From Microbacterium suaedae (GTDB lineage Bacteria > Actinomycetota > Actinomycetes > Actinomycetales > Microbacteriaceae): a DNA stretch of 64,000 bases. Below the pieces are notes generated by a model that saw only the letters and a program-made list of their open reading frames with translations, was not told the origin of the DNA and made no database searches. The DNA lies in NCBI RefSeq assembly GCF_003254645.1, contig NZ_PNFD01000001.1:1178001-1242000 (forward strand), written 5' to 3'. This document shows positions 40,486-49,675 of the stretch, in pieces (within the stretch, counting starts at the first letter, position 1; each line of letters opens with the position of its first letter). The translations under genes and the position numbers were made by a program.

Positions 40486-41493
40486 GTGCCCGTCAGTATT
40501 CGCGACGTCGCGCAGCAGGCCGGCGTATCCGTCGGCACGGTCTCGAACGTGCTGAACCGGCCGGACACGGTCTCATCCGATTCCGTGGAGCGCGTCACTC
40601 AGGCGATCGCGGAGCTCGGCTATGTTCGCAACGACGCCGCCCGGCAGCTGCGGGCCGGCGTCAGTTCGACGATCGGCTTCGTCGTCCTCAACGGGCAGAA
40701 CCCGTTCTACAACGAGGTCGTCCGCGGCGCCGAGGACGAGGCGTCCAAGCACGGCATCGCGATCCTGTACGGGAGCACGGATGAGGATCCGTCGCGCGAG
40801 AAGGTCTACCTCGACCTCTTCCGGCAGCAACAGGTCCGCGGCATCCTTCTCGCCCCCTACGGCGACGTGCTCACCGATCTGCGGGATCTCCGACGCGCGG
40901 GTATCGCCACCGTCCTCGTCGACCGCTTCAACGCCGACAACGAGTTCTCGTCGGTGTCGCTCGACAACGTGACGGGCGGGCGTCTCGCCGCCGAACATCT
41001 GGCCGACATCGGCCGACGACGCATCGCCTTCGTCGGTGGGCCGTTTCAGCTGCGCCAGGTCAGCGACCGACTCGCGGGGGCCCGCGCGGCCGCCGAGAAC
41101 GGCCCCACGCCGCTCGGCCTCGAGGTCCTCGCCACCGACGCCATGACGGTCGAGGCCGGGGTCGCCGCGGGGCGACGCCTTCTCGAACGCCCCCGACGCG
41201 ACTGGCCGGACGCACTGCTCGCAGCCAACGACCTCATCGCGCTCGGCCTGCTGCAGTCACTGGTCATCGACGACAGGATCCTCGTGCCGAACGACATCGC
41301 GCTCATCGGCTTCGACGACATCCCCTTCGCCGGATCCGCCGCGGTGCCGCTGACGTCGGTCCGGCAGCCGGGCCGAATGATCGGCCGCACGGCGCTGCGG
41401 ACGGTTCTCGAGGAGGCCGACGACGCGACGAACCTCCCCCGTCAGACGGTCTTCCCACCCGAGCTCGTCGTGCGCCGCTCGACGAGCGGCTGA
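40486..41493 (+). CDS. LacI-family regulator of the rhamnose transporter
   Basis: A 335-residue LacI regulator: helix-turn-helix SIRDVAQQAGVSVGTVSNVL (residues 4-23), hinge AIAELGYVRNDAARQLRAG, then a sugar-binding domain (GFVVLNGQNPFYNEVVRGAE; IGFDDIPFAGSAAVPLTSVR). It is divergent from the rhaT-type ATPase gene, so it probably represses that operon and itself until the sugar binds. The GTG start is supported by AAAGGGAG nine bases upstream. Confidence 0.9.
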   Translation: MPVSIRDVAQQAGVSVGTVSNVLNRPDTVSSDSVERVTQAIAELGYVRNDAARQLRAGVSSTIGFVVLNGQNPFYNEVVRGAEDEASKHGIAILYGSTDEDPSREKVYLDLFRQQQVRGILLAPYGDVLTDLRDLRRAGIATVLVDRFNADNEFSSVSLDNVTGGRLAAEHLADIGRRRIAFVGGPFQLRQVSDRLAGARAAAENGPTPLGLEVLATDAMTVEAGVAAGRRLLERPRRDWPDALLAANDLIALGLLQSLVIDDRILVPNDIALIGFDDIPFAGSAAVPLTSVRQPGRMIGRTALRTVLEEADDATNLPRQTVFPPELVVRRSTSG

Positions 41494-41508
41494 GCCCGGG
41501 AGCACGGA

Positions 41509-41528
41509 CGGCGGGCGAAATCCCGCCG
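41509..41528. terminator. Small hairpin between convergent lacI and rhamnosidase genes
   Basis: A 7-bp stem (CGGCGGG, 41509-41515, with 41522-41528) and a 6-base loop in the 52-base gap between two convergent genes. It may serve as a short bidirectional terminator; it has no T-run. Confidence 0.45.
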
Positions 41529-41545
41529 ACCGCGCTCGCTCCTAT

Positions 41546-44110
41546 TCAGACGCGGACTGTGCGCTCGAAGAGCGATCCCGGTTCGACGGAGATCGCGGTC
41601 TCCTCACCGGGGAGATGCACTTCGGCGTCGACGCCGGTCGGAATGACGAGCCGGTAGCGCACGCCGCCCTCGACGCGCGCCCACGATCCCTCGATCGGTC
41701 CATAGGGCGAATCGAACGACACTTCGGCGTGCTCCAGGGCACCACCTGGCTGGGGCGCCCACAAGACCCGGCGGTACCCCGGCGCAGCCGGCGAGAGCCC
41801 CCCGATCACGCGATGCATCCAGTCGGCGACGGATCCGAGCGCGTAGTGGTTGAAGGACGTCATGTCGCCCGGATTGATCGTGCCGTCCGGGAGCATCGAA
41901 TCCCACCGTTCCCAGATGGTCGTGCCCCCCATACGCACCGTATAGAGCCACGACGGACATTCCGTTTCGAGCAGGAGGTCATAGGCCGCGTCCACGTGAC
42001 CGGTCGCCGTGAGCGCATCCGTGATCACCGGTGTGCCCGCGAAGCCTGTCGCGATGCGGTTCCCCGCCTCGCGGACGAGCTCGGCGAGGCGGTCGCCCGC
42101 CGCCCGGCGCTCGTCGGCCGACAGCAGATCGAAACGGATCGCGAGTGCGTAGGCCGTCTGTGCATCGCTTGTCAGTCGGCCGTCCGCCGCGACATACTCG
42201 GCACGGAATGCGTCGCGAGCCTCGGCTGCGATACGCGCGTAACGATCACCCTCCGCCGCGCGCCCCACGAGATGCGCGAGCTGCGACATGCGCCGTGTCG
42301 TATACGCGAAGTGCGCCTGGGCGACCAGGTAGCGATCCGTTCGCGCCGCCGCAGGATCCTCGGGAGGAGCCGCCGGATCCAGCCAATCGCCGAGCTGCTG
42401 GCCGCTGCGCCAGAGCCGCGACGGCCCGGCCTGGCGGACCATCCGCTCGACCCAGGCACGAGCGCTCTCATACTGCTGCGCCAGGATCCCCGTGTCACCG
42501 AAGCGCTCATGCAGCGTGAGCGGCGTGAGCACCGCGACGTCTCCCCACACGGCGCCCGTCTCGATCGGCTCCCAGCTCGGCCCCCCGGGAACGACCGGAA
42601 CGAACCACGGCACGGTGCCGTCGTCGAGCTGCTCAATCGCCACATCCTGCAGCCAGCTGTCGAGAAAGCCGGCGCAGTCGAACAGGAAGGACGCCGTCGG
42701 CGCGAAGACCTGGATGTCACCCGTCCACCCGAGTCGCTCGTCGCGCTGCGGGCAGTCGGTCGGGATGCTCACGAAGTTACCGCGCATGCCCCACACGACG
42801 TTCTCGTGCAGCCGGTTCAGATCGTCGTCGGACGAACGGAACCGCCCCGTGCGCCGCATATCGGTGTGGAGCACGTGCGCCACGACATCGCCCGGCCCGA
42901 TCTCGTCGAGGCCGTGCACCGTCGCATAGCGGAATCCGTGGAAGGTGAACCGCGGCTCCCACTCGCGAGGACCAGAGCCGTCGAGCGTGAGCACGTCGTG
43001 GGCATCGGCGAGACGCAGAGGGCGCGTGCCCAGCGCGCCGCGCTCGAGGACCTCGGCGTGCCGCAGCTCGATGCGATGCCCTGCGGGCCCGTCGGCCCGC
43101 AGGCGCAGGCGCCCCACGAGGTTCTGGCCGAAGTCGAGCAGGTATCCTCCATCGTCCGTCTGCTCGACCGAGACGGGCGCGATCTCCTCCGTGACGCGCA
43201 CCGGGGGCAGCGTCGGCGCGACGAGCGTGCGCGGGTCTCGGGATCCGACCGCGACGGGCGTCCAGCCGTCGCGCGCCGCACCGGGCGATGACCAGCTCCC
43301 GCGCTCCTCGCGAGCGTCGTGCTTCTCGCCGTCGTACAGGCCCGCGAGCAGGATGGGGCTGGGCGTCGCCTCCCACGTCTCGTCGGTCGCGATCGACACG
43401 ACCGATCCGTCGGTGAGCTCGACCTCGAGCTGGGCGAGGAACGCCTGTTCGGTTCCGTAGAGGTCGCGGTATCCGCCGTTGAACCCCAGGCGCCCCCGAT
43501 ACCAGCCATCAGCGAGCCACGCGCCCACGACGTTCTCGCCGACGCAGAGCTCCTCGGCGACATCGAACGTCCAATACACGAGACGTTCGTCGTAGCCCGT
43601 CCAGCCCGGCATCAGCTCGTGATCGCCGATTCGGCGGCCGTTGAGCTCGATCTCGGCCAGGCCGTGCGCCGTCGCGTAGAGACGGGCTCGGACGGCACCA
43701 CTGGGGAGGGTGAACGCACGACGCACGAGCGCGGGGCGACGCTCCGTGCCGACTTCCTCGTGCCACGACGCTCCGACGGGCCTCGCCGACCAGTCTCCGG
43801 GTTCGAGAAGGCCCGCCTCGACGGAAGCGAGTTCTCCCCACGACGACCACTCACCGTCGCCGCCGCGGACGCGGATCCGCACCTCAGCGCGCTCCCGCGA
43901 GACGAGCGGGGCGAACGGCCACGCGACGAGAACCTGCTCGGCCCCTGTCCCATTCGCCGTCTCGACGCTCCCGCCGCGCGCAGCCTCGGCTTGCCACTCC
44001 ACCTGGCGCCATCCCGGCGTCGCGTCGATCCGCCACGACAGGCGAGGGGCGCTCTCACCGATTCCGATCGCGTCATCGTGGTGCTCGAAGCGCGGCGCAG
44101 AAACGTGCAT
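41546..44110 (-). CDS. GH78 alpha-L-rhamnosidase
   Basis: An 854-residue glycoside hydrolase family 78 enzyme that removes terminal L-rhamnose. It has N-terminal beta domains (SAPRLSWRID near residue 20; ARLYATAHGLAEIELNG), a bridging domain, and an (alpha/alpha)6 barrel with the general-acid motif DCPQRDERLGWTGD (Asp457). The later GGTTIWERWDS carries the probable general base, and TSFNHYALGSVADWMHRVIGG follows. The C-terminal beta domain ends at residue 854. No signal peptide, so it cleaves small imported rhamnosides. ATG 44110 matches the family N-terminus. It is last in the CUT1 transporter operon, 23 bases after the permease. Confidence 0.92.
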   Translation of the reverse strand: MHVSAPRFEHHDDAIGIGESAPRLSWRIDATPGWRQVEWQAEAARGGSVETANGTGAEQVLVAWPFAPLVSRERAEVRIRVRGGDGEWSSWGELASVEAGLLEPGDWSARPVGASWHEEVGTERRPALVRRAFTLPSGAVRARLYATAHGLAEIELNGRRIGDHELMPGWTGYDERLVYWTFDVAEELCVGENVVGAWLADGWYRGRLGFNGGYRDLYGTEQAFLAQLEVELTDGSVVSIATDETWEATPSPILLAGLYDGEKHDAREERGSWSSPGAARDGWTPVAVGSRDPRTLVAPTLPPVRVTEEIAPVSVEQTDDGGYLLDFGQNLVGRLRLRADGPAGHRIELRHAEVLERGALGTRPLRLADAHDVLTLDGSGPREWEPRFTFHGFRYATVHGLDEIGPGDVVAHVLHTDMRRTGRFRSSDDDLNRLHENVVWGMRGNFVSIPTDCPQRDERLGWTGDIQVFAPTASFLFDCAGFLDSWLQDVAIEQLDDGTVPWFVPVVPGGPSWEPIETGAVWGDVAVLTPLTLHERFGDTGILAQQYESARAWVERMVRQAGPSRLWRSGQQLGDWLDPAAPPEDPAAARTDRYLVAQAHFAYTTRRMSQLAHLVGRAAEGDRYARIAAEARDAFRAEYVAADGRLTSDAQTAYALAIRFDLLSADERRAAGDRLAELVREAGNRIATGFAGTPVITDALTATGHVDAAYDLLLETECPSWLYTVRMGGTTIWERWDSMLPDGTINPGDMTSFNHYALGSVADWMHRVIGGLSPAAPGYRRVLWAPQPGGALEHAEVSFDSPYGPIEGSWARVEGGVRYRLVIPTGVDAEVHLPGEETAISVEPGSLFERTVRV

Positions 44111-44133
44111 GAATGATCCCTTCCGTTCGCCCG

Positions 44134-45042
44134 TCATCCCTTGACGGCTCCCGCCGTCAGGCCCTTCTGAATGCTCTGGTTGAGCACGAGGTAGACGATG
44201 AGGAGGGCGAAGACGTTGATGCTGACGGCGGCGAACAGGGGTCCGTACTGCGTCGTGCCGAAGTTGCCGTTGAAGTTGAGCAGCGCGACCTGCAGGGTGC
44301 GAAGATTGCCGGAGTTCGCGAAGGTGAGCGCGATCAGCAGGTCGTTCCAGAAGAAGAAGAACTGCACGAGCCCCACGGTGAACAGGCCGTTTTTCATCAT
44401 CGGCAAGGCGATGGAGAAGAACTGCCGGTAGATCGTCGCTCCGTCGAGTGTCGCCGCTTCGAAGACCTCGCGCGGGATCGCGCGGAAGTAGGTCGCCATG
44501 AGGAACACGGTCAGAGGCATTCCTGTCGCGGTATACGTCAGGAAAAGGGGCCAGAGCGAACCCGTGAGCCCGATCTGGAAGTAGGCGCTGAACAGCGGCA
44601 GCAGGATCATCTGCGCGGGCACCATGATCCCCGCGAGGAAGATCATGAGGACGCCACCGCGCCCCTTCCACACGAGCACGTCGAGCGCAAAGGCTGCAGC
44701 GGTGCCGAACAGCAGCATGCACGCCAGCGCGGGAAGCACCGTCACGGCACTATTGAACAGAGCCGTCCCCAGATCGGCCGTCTGCCAGGCCGCGACGTAG
44801 TTCTCGAAGTTCCACTGCTGCGGGAGCGCCCAGGTCGGTTCCTCGAGGAACTCGCGCTGAGTCTTGAAGGATCCGAGAAGCAGCCAGACGAGCGGATAGC
44901 CGACGACGACGAGCAGCGCGGTGACCGCGATCCACAGCGGAAGGCGGCGCAGTCGCACGCGCGGCGAGCGCCGCGGAACGCGGATCCGGTCTCGGCGATC
45001 TCCGCCCGTACTCAGGACGCGGGTGGACTGGGTGAGGCTCAT
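44134..45042 (-). CDS. CUT1 sugar ABC transporter permease (MalG type)
   Basis: A 302-residue permease with six helices after a 35-residue basic N-terminal arm. The EAA loop REVFEAATLDGATIYRQFFSIALP is seen at about residues 200-225 and the chain ends in the MalG-like YLVLNQSIQKGLTAGAVKG. It pairs with the MalF-type permease upstream (4-base overlap) and the lipoprotein at 45991. No ATPase gene is in the operon, so a shared MsmK-like ATPase elsewhere must energise it. Confidence 0.9.
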   Translation of the reverse strand: MSLTQSTRVLSTGGDRRDRIRVPRRSPRVRLRRLPLWIAVTALLVVVGYPLVWLLLGSFKTQREFLEEPTWALPQQWNFENYVAAWQTADLGTALFNSAVTVLPALACMLLFGTAAAFALDVLVWKGRGGVLMIFLAGIMVPAQMILLPLFSAYFQIGLTGSLWPLFLTYTATGMPLTVFLMATYFRAIPREVFEAATLDGATIYRQFFSIALPMMKNGLFTVGLVQFFFFWNDLLIALTFANSGNLRTLQVALLNFNGNFGTTQYGPLFAAVSINVFALLIVYLVLNQSIQKGLTAGAVKG

Positions 45043-45932
45043 CGGGCGTTCTCCTTCGTGAGATCGCGGCGCGACGCGCGGAAGATGAAGAGAGTGACGA
45101 TCAGGCTGATGATCGTCAACAGCATCGCCAGCGTGGATCCGTATCCGTACTCGCCGTAGGTGAAGGCATGATCGAACACAGAGATCGTGAGGGGGCTCGT
45201 CGTCGTCCCCGGCCCTCCCGAGGTGAGCGCCATGATGCTGTCGAACACCTTCAGGGTGCCGTTGACGGAGAAGATGATCGACGAGATCAGCACGGGCAGC
45301 GACAGGGGAAGCACGATGTGCCGGACCAGGCGCCACCCGCTCGCACCGTCGATCCGGGCCGACTCGAGCACGTCCTCGGGGATGTCGACGAGGCCGGCGT
45401 ACAGAAGCACTCCGTAGAAGCCCATCGACCGCCAGATGTCCATGATCGCGACCACGACGAACGCGCTGCCGCCGTCTCCGAACCAGTCAACGGGAACGCC
45501 GCCGAAACCCGACAGCACGGAGTTCACGACTCCCTCGGTGGGAGCGATCGAGAACAGCTGCTGGAAGAGCAGGGCCACCGCGACGGTCGGCATAACGATC
45601 GGGAAGAACACGAGCGTTCGGACGACACCCGAGGCTCGCTTGAGCCCGAACACGTACAGCAGCGACAGGAGATACCCGACGATGACCTGTCCGACCGTCA
45701 CGACCACGGCGTACTTCAGAGTGAACACGAGCGCCTGGTGCGCCTCGCGGTCGGTGAGCAGCCGCGCGAAGTTGTCCAGGCCCACGAACGTGAAGCCGCT
45801 GATCGCGTTTCCCTCGAAAGCGGTGTAGCCGAGCGAGACCACGACGGGCAGCAGCATCACCACCGAATAGACGATGAGCGCGGGCGCGAGCAGCGTGAAC
45901 GCCGCGCGCTTGTCTCCGAGAACGTTGTTCAT
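45039..45932 (-). CDS. CUT1 sugar ABC transporter permease (MalF type)
   Basis: A 297-residue, six-helix permease. The EAA loop is EDVLESARIDGASGWRLVRHIVLP (residues about 185-208), preceded by DIWRSMGFYGVLLYAGLVDIP. TSGGPGTTTSPLTISVF near the C-terminus is typical of CUT1 sugar permeases. It lies between the binding-protein gene (58-base gap) and the MalG-type permease (ATGA overlap). Its substrate is probably a rhamnoside, judged from the GH78 gene in the same operon. Confidence 0.9.
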   Translation of the reverse strand: MNNVLGDKRAAFTLLAPALIVYSVVMLLPVVVSLGYTAFEGNAISGFTFVGLDNFARLLTDREAHQALVFTLKYAVVVTVGQVIVGYLLSLLYVFGLKRASGVVRTLVFFPIVMPTVAVALLFQQLFSIAPTEGVVNSVLSGFGGVPVDWFGDGGSAFVVVAIMDIWRSMGFYGVLLYAGLVDIPEDVLESARIDGASGWRLVRHIVLPLSLPVLISSIIFSVNGTLKVFDSIMALTSGGPGTTTSPLTISVFDHAFTYGEYGYGSTLAMLLTIISLIVTLFIFRASRRDLTKENAR

Positions 45933-45990
45933 CAGGGGAATCTCCTCCAGCAGGCGCGGGCGACGACGCATACCGCCGCCCGCGCGCGGA

Positions 45991-47277
45991 TCACAGGTCG
46001 GCCTGGACCATCTCCATGAACTCCTGGGCCGTGATGCTGCCCGTAAGCAGCGGAGCCGCGTTACGCTGGCTCGTCGTCGTCGCCTCGGCCGAGAACAGGG
46101 CCTCGAACCACAGCACCGTCGTCGCGGTGTTCGCCACCCGGTCCTGCACCATCGAGGTCAGCTCCGGAACATCAGAGACCTCTTCGTTGACGGCGAAGCC
46201 GGACACGCGGTTCTCCTGCTCGAGAGCTGTCGCTCCGTAGTTCTCGACGATGCACTCGATCCAGGGGGTCGTGTCGTCGTTCACGAGGTTCGCGTTCATC
46301 GTGAGCGGCAGCCCGACGTTCGCCGCGAGCTGCGAGCGGTCGCCCGCGCCGCCCGTGACGCCGGGGAACGGCATGAACGCGACGTTCTCGGAGCCGATCT
46401 GGTTCATCTCGGGGTCGTTCAGGCCGCTGAGGAACCAGCTGCCCATGTAGAACATCGCGGCGGATCCGTTGAGGAACTGGTTCTCGCTCGTGGCCATGTC
46501 GATCGAGCCGACACCCTGGCCGAACCATCCCTCTGCACCGAGGTCCGCGATCGCCTGAGCGGCCGCGACGTACTCGGGGTCGGTGAGCTCCGCCTCGCCG
46601 TCGGCGACCTTCTGCATCGCGTCGGGCCCGAGGTCGCGGAAGATGTAGCTCGAGATGAGTCGTGTGATGGGCCATCCCTGCTCGCCGCTGGCGGAGAACG
46701 GCTGGATCCCCGCCGAGCTGAGCGTCTCGGCAGCAGCCACGAGGTCGTCGAACGTCTGCGGCTCGTCGATGCCGTTCTCGGCGAAGATCTGCGTGTTGTA
46801 CCAGATGCCCTCGACGTTGTACTCGAACGGCAGCGCGCGGAAGCCGCCGTAGAGGTTCTCGATCGTCGAGACAGCGGCCGGTTCGATCTGGTCGGCGAGG
46901 CCGAGGTCGCCGAGCACCTGCTCGAAGTCGGCGACATTGCCCGCGTCGGCGAGCTCGGCCGTCAGCGACGGCGCGTTGCCCGCCGAGAACAGGACGGGAA
47001 GAGCATCCTGCCCCGCCAGCAGCTGCAGCTGCTGGTCGAGGTTCGTCTGCGGCGTCGTCTCGACCTCGACGGGCATGGCGTCGCCCTCGGACTGGCAAGC
47101 GCCGCTCGACAGCGTGTCGAGAACCGCCGGAACCTCAGTGTTCTCGACGTTGACGAGAACCGAGAACGCGTCGGCGCTCGAGGATCCGCCGCCGCCGCAG
47201 GCGACAAGCGACAGAGCGGCCGCGCCCGCGGCGACAGTCGTCGCGCCGCGGGTCAGTGTCTTCCGGGTGAGCCTCAT
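45991..47277 (-). CDS. CUT1 sugar ABC transporter, substrate-binding lipoprotein
   Basis: A 428-residue SBP family 1 lipoprotein. The signal peptide ends in LVACGGGG (Cys27). The core contains LPFEYNVEGIWYNTQIFAENG, the usual region for ligand contacts in this class, and NGSAAMFYMGSWFLSGL. It is first in the operon and divergent from a LacI regulator gene, with two LacI palindromes in between. A rhamnose-containing oligosaccharide or flavonoid glycoside is a likely ligand, inferred from the rhamnosidase downstream. Confidence 0.9.
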   Translation of the reverse strand: MRLTRKTLTRGATTVAAGAAALSLVACGGGGSSSADAFSVLVNVENTEVPAVLDTLSSGACQSEGDAMPVEVETTPQTNLDQQLQLLAGQDALPVLFSAGNAPSLTAELADAGNVADFEQVLGDLGLADQIEPAAVSTIENLYGGFRALPFEYNVEGIWYNTQIFAENGIDEPQTFDDLVAAAETLSSAGIQPFSASGEQGWPITRLISSYIFRDLGPDAMQKVADGEAELTDPEYVAAAQAIADLGAEGWFGQGVGSIDMATSENQFLNGSAAMFYMGSWFLSGLNDPEMNQIGSENVAFMPFPGVTGGAGDRSQLAANVGLPLTMNANLVNDDTTPWIECIVENYGATALEQENRVSGFAVNEEVSDVPELTSMVQDRVANTATTVLWFEALFSAEATTTSQRNAAPLLTGSITAQEFMEMVQADL

Positions 47278-47316
47278 GAATCCTCCTCGATTCGCCGTCA
47301 GCGACGGCCATGTCCA

Positions 47317-47354
47317 TTTGAAGCGCTTCAAACGATAAACTTGAAGCGCTTCAA
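47317..47354. promoter_or_regulatory. Two LacI-type operators in the rhamnoside transporter promoter
   Basis: Site 1 is the perfect 16-bp palindrome TTTGAAGCGCTTCAAA (47317-47332) and site 2 is TTGAAGCGCTTCAA (47341-47354). Both have the central CG of LacI-family operators, and their centres are 23 bp apart. They lie between the SBP gene and the divergent LacI gene and can control both. Confidence 0.85.
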
Positions 47355-47393
47355 ATGCAAGCACGTGCGGATTCGGGACAGAATGTGGGGAAC

Positions 47394-48422
47394 ATGTCAA
47401 CGACAGTCACCGCCGGACGAGGTCGCCCGGCTATGAAGGACGTCGCCGCGCGAGCTCGCGTCTCGCTCGGAACGGTCTCGAACGTGCTCAACAACCCGGC
47501 GCTCGTGAGCGAGGCCACCCGCGAACGGGTCGAGCAGGCGATCGCCGAGCTCGGCTTCGTCCGCAACGATGCCGCGCGGCGCCTCGCCGCGGGCCACTCC
47601 AATACGGTCGGCTTCGTGGTCGTCGACCTCGGAAACTCCTTCTTCCTCGATATCACCCGCGGGATCGAGGCCGGACTCGACGAGCAGTCGCGACGGCTTG
47701 TGCTCGCCAACAGCGACGTCGACTTCGAAAAGCAGTCGGCCCACCTCTCGCTGTTCGAGGAGTCGCAGCTGAGCGGGATGATCCTCGCCCCCCTCGACGC
47801 CCCGCTCGATGCCGCCGCCGCCGTGCGCGCGCGTGGAACGCCGCTCGTTCTCGTCAACTGGCCGGGCGACGACGCGTCGTGCGGCGTCGTCAATGACGAC
47901 GAGCACGGCGGATACATCGCAGCGCGCCACCTCATCGAGCGCGGGCGCACGCGTCTTCTGTTCTCCGGCGGCCCCTTCTCGCTGAGGGCCGTCACCGACC
48001 GACTCCGCGGCACCCAGCGCGCGGTCGCCGAATCACCCGGAGTCGGCCTCGAGATCATCGAAACAGAGCGGATCACGGTACGCGGCGGCACGGCCCTCGG
48101 CGACGAGCTCGCGGCGCGGAGCCCGCGCGAGCGTCCCGACGGACTCGTCGCAGCGGCCGACGCGCTCGCCGCCGGAGCGATTCATTCGCTGCAGCTCGCC
48201 GGGATCGACGTTCCGGGAGACATCGCGGTCATCGGCCACGACAACAACCACTTCGCACATGACACGGCGGTGCCCATCACGTCGGTCGCGCAGCCGGGTC
48301 ACGACATGGGCCTCACGGCGGCCGCGCTGCTGCTCGAGGAGATCCTCACCCCCGACGAGCACACCCACCGCACCGTCACCATGCAGCCGTCGCTCGTCGT
48401 ACGCGCGAGCTCCGGAGGCTAA
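47394..48422 (+). CDS. LacI-family regulator of the rhamnoside operon
   Basis: A 342-residue LacI regulator: helix-turn-helix AMKDVAARARVSLGTVSNVL (residues 13-32), hinge AIAELGFVRNDAARRLAAG, then a sugar-binding domain (FVVVDLGNSFFLDITRGIEA; IGHDNNHFAHDTAVPITSV). The twin palindromes 40-75 bases upstream and the divergent transporter-rhamnosidase operon identify its targets. It resembles the LacI protein at 40486, so the two may respond to related sugars. Confidence 0.9.
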   Translation: MSTTVTAGRGRPAMKDVAARARVSLGTVSNVLNNPALVSEATRERVEQAIAELGFVRNDAARRLAAGHSNTVGFVVVDLGNSFFLDITRGIEAGLDEQSRRLVLANSDVDFEKQSAHLSLFEESQLSGMILAPLDAPLDAAAAVRARGTPLVLVNWPGDDASCGVVNDDEHGGYIAARHLIERGRTRLLFSGGPFSLRAVTDRLRGTQRAVAESPGVGLEIIETERITVRGGTALGDELAARSPRERPDGLVAAADALAAGAIHSLQLAGIDVPGDIAVIGHDNNHFAHDTAVPITSVAQPGHDMGLTAAALLLEEILTPDEHTHRTVTMQPSLVVRASSGG

Positions 48423-48425
48423 AGA

Positions 48426-48483
48426 GCCCGCGAGAGAGCACCGTTCACATGCTCTCTCGCGGAATCGATGCCCTCTCGCGGGC
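48426..48483. terminator. Terminator region with two competing hairpins
   Basis: A perfect 13-bp stem (48428-48440 with 48450-48462, CCGCGAGAGAGCA) and an alternative 11-bp stem that uses the same left arm (48426-48436) with 48473-48483. It lies between the convergent ends of the LacI gene (48422) and the aminotransferase gene (48500), so it probably terminates both. The two stems exclude each other. Confidence 0.6.
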
Positions 48484-48499
48484 CCGGGGGTGGAGCCCG

Positions 48500-49675
48500 C
48501 TACTTCCCCAGCACGACCTCGAGCTGCTCGATGGCCCAGTCGATCTCCGTGGCGCGGATCGTCAGGGGCGGAGCGAGGCGAATCGTCTGCCCGTGGGTGT
48601 CCTTGACGAGCACACCGCGCGCACGAAGGCGCTCGGTGATGTCGCGGCCCGTCCCGAGCGCGGGGTCGATGTCGACTCCCGCCCAGAGGCCGACGGTGCG
48701 CACCGCGGTCACTCCGCGACCGACGAGCGCATCCAGCCGCGCGGACAGGTTCTCACCCAGCTGTCGCGCGCGCTCCTGCCATTCGCCCGTCTGCAGCATG
48801 TCGACGACGGCATGTCCGACCGCGGCGGCGAGCGGATTGCCCCCGAAGGTGGATCCGTGCTGCCCCGGCTCAATGACGCCGAGGACGTCCTCGTTCGCGA
48901 CGACGGCCGAAACCGGCACGATGCCGCCGCCGAGCGCCTTGCCGAGCAGGAACATGTCGGGCTCGACGCCCTCGATGTCACACGCGAAGGTCGTTCCCGT
49001 GCGTCCGAGGCCCGACTGGATCTCGTCGGCGATGAACAGCACGTTCCGCTCGCGAGTGAGCTCGCGCACGCGGCGCAGATACCCCTCGGGCGGGATCACG
49101 ACGCCCGCCTCGCCCTGGATCGGCTCGATCAGGACAGCCGCTGTGTCCTCGTCGATCGCCGAGGCGAGCGCGTCAGCGTCGCCAAAGGGAACCGATACGA
49201 AGCCCGGCGCGAACGGGCCGAAGTCGGCGCGCGCGTCCTCATCGTCGCTGAAGCCCACGATCGTCGTCGTGCGCCCGTGGAAGTTGCCCTCGGCGACGAC
49301 GATCTTCGCGCGATCCGCGGGGATCCCCTTGACGCGGTACCCCCACGCGCGAGCGACCTTGATACCGGTCTCGACAGCCTCGGCCCCCGTGTTCATCGGC
49401 AGCACGAGGTCCTTGCCGCACAGCTCCGCCAGCGCGGCGGCGAACGGCTCGAGCTGATCGCTGCGGAAAGCGCGGCTCGTGAGCGTCGCGCGCTGCAGCT
49501 GATCCGTCGCAGCCTTCACGAGCTTCGGATTGCGGTGCCCGAAGTTGAGCGCCGAGTAGCCGGCGAGCATGTCGAGATAGCGGCGCCCGTCGACATCGGT
49601 CGCCCAGGCGCCCGTGGCCTCGGCGATCGTCACTTCGAGCGGGGCGTAGTTGCGTGCGACGTGCGGCTCGTTCAT
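48500..49675 (-). CDS. rocD: Ornithine--oxo-acid transaminase
   Basis: A 391-residue class III PLP aminotransferase converting ornithine and 2-oxoglutarate to glutamate semialdehyde and glutamate. Family blocks are YLDMLAGYSALNFGHRNPKL, LPMNTGAEAVETGIKVARAW, the PLP Asp region LFIADEIQSGLGRTG, and the Schiff-base Lys in MFLLGKALGGG. It overlaps the dimethylargininase gene by 4 bases, so the pair probably works in arginine or methylarginine breakdown. ATG 49675 matches the RocD N-terminus. Confidence 0.9.
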   Translation of the reverse strand: MNEPHVARNYAPLEVTIAEATGAWATDVDGRRYLDMLAGYSALNFGHRNPKLVKAATDQLQRATLTSRAFRSDQLEPFAAALAELCGKDLVLPMNTGAEAVETGIKVARAWGYRVKGIPADRAKIVVAEGNFHGRTTTIVGFSDDEDARADFGPFAPGFVSVPFGDADALASAIDEDTAAVLIEPIQGEAGVVIPPEGYLRRVRELTRERNVLFIADEIQSGLGRTGTTFACDIEGVEPDMFLLGKALGGGIVPVSAVVANEDVLGVIEPGQHGSTFGGNPLAAAVGHAVVDMLQTGEWQERARQLGENLSARLDALVGRGVTAVRTVGLWAGVDIDPALGTGRDITERLRARGVLVKDTHGQTIRLAPPLTIRATEIDWAIEQLEVVLGK

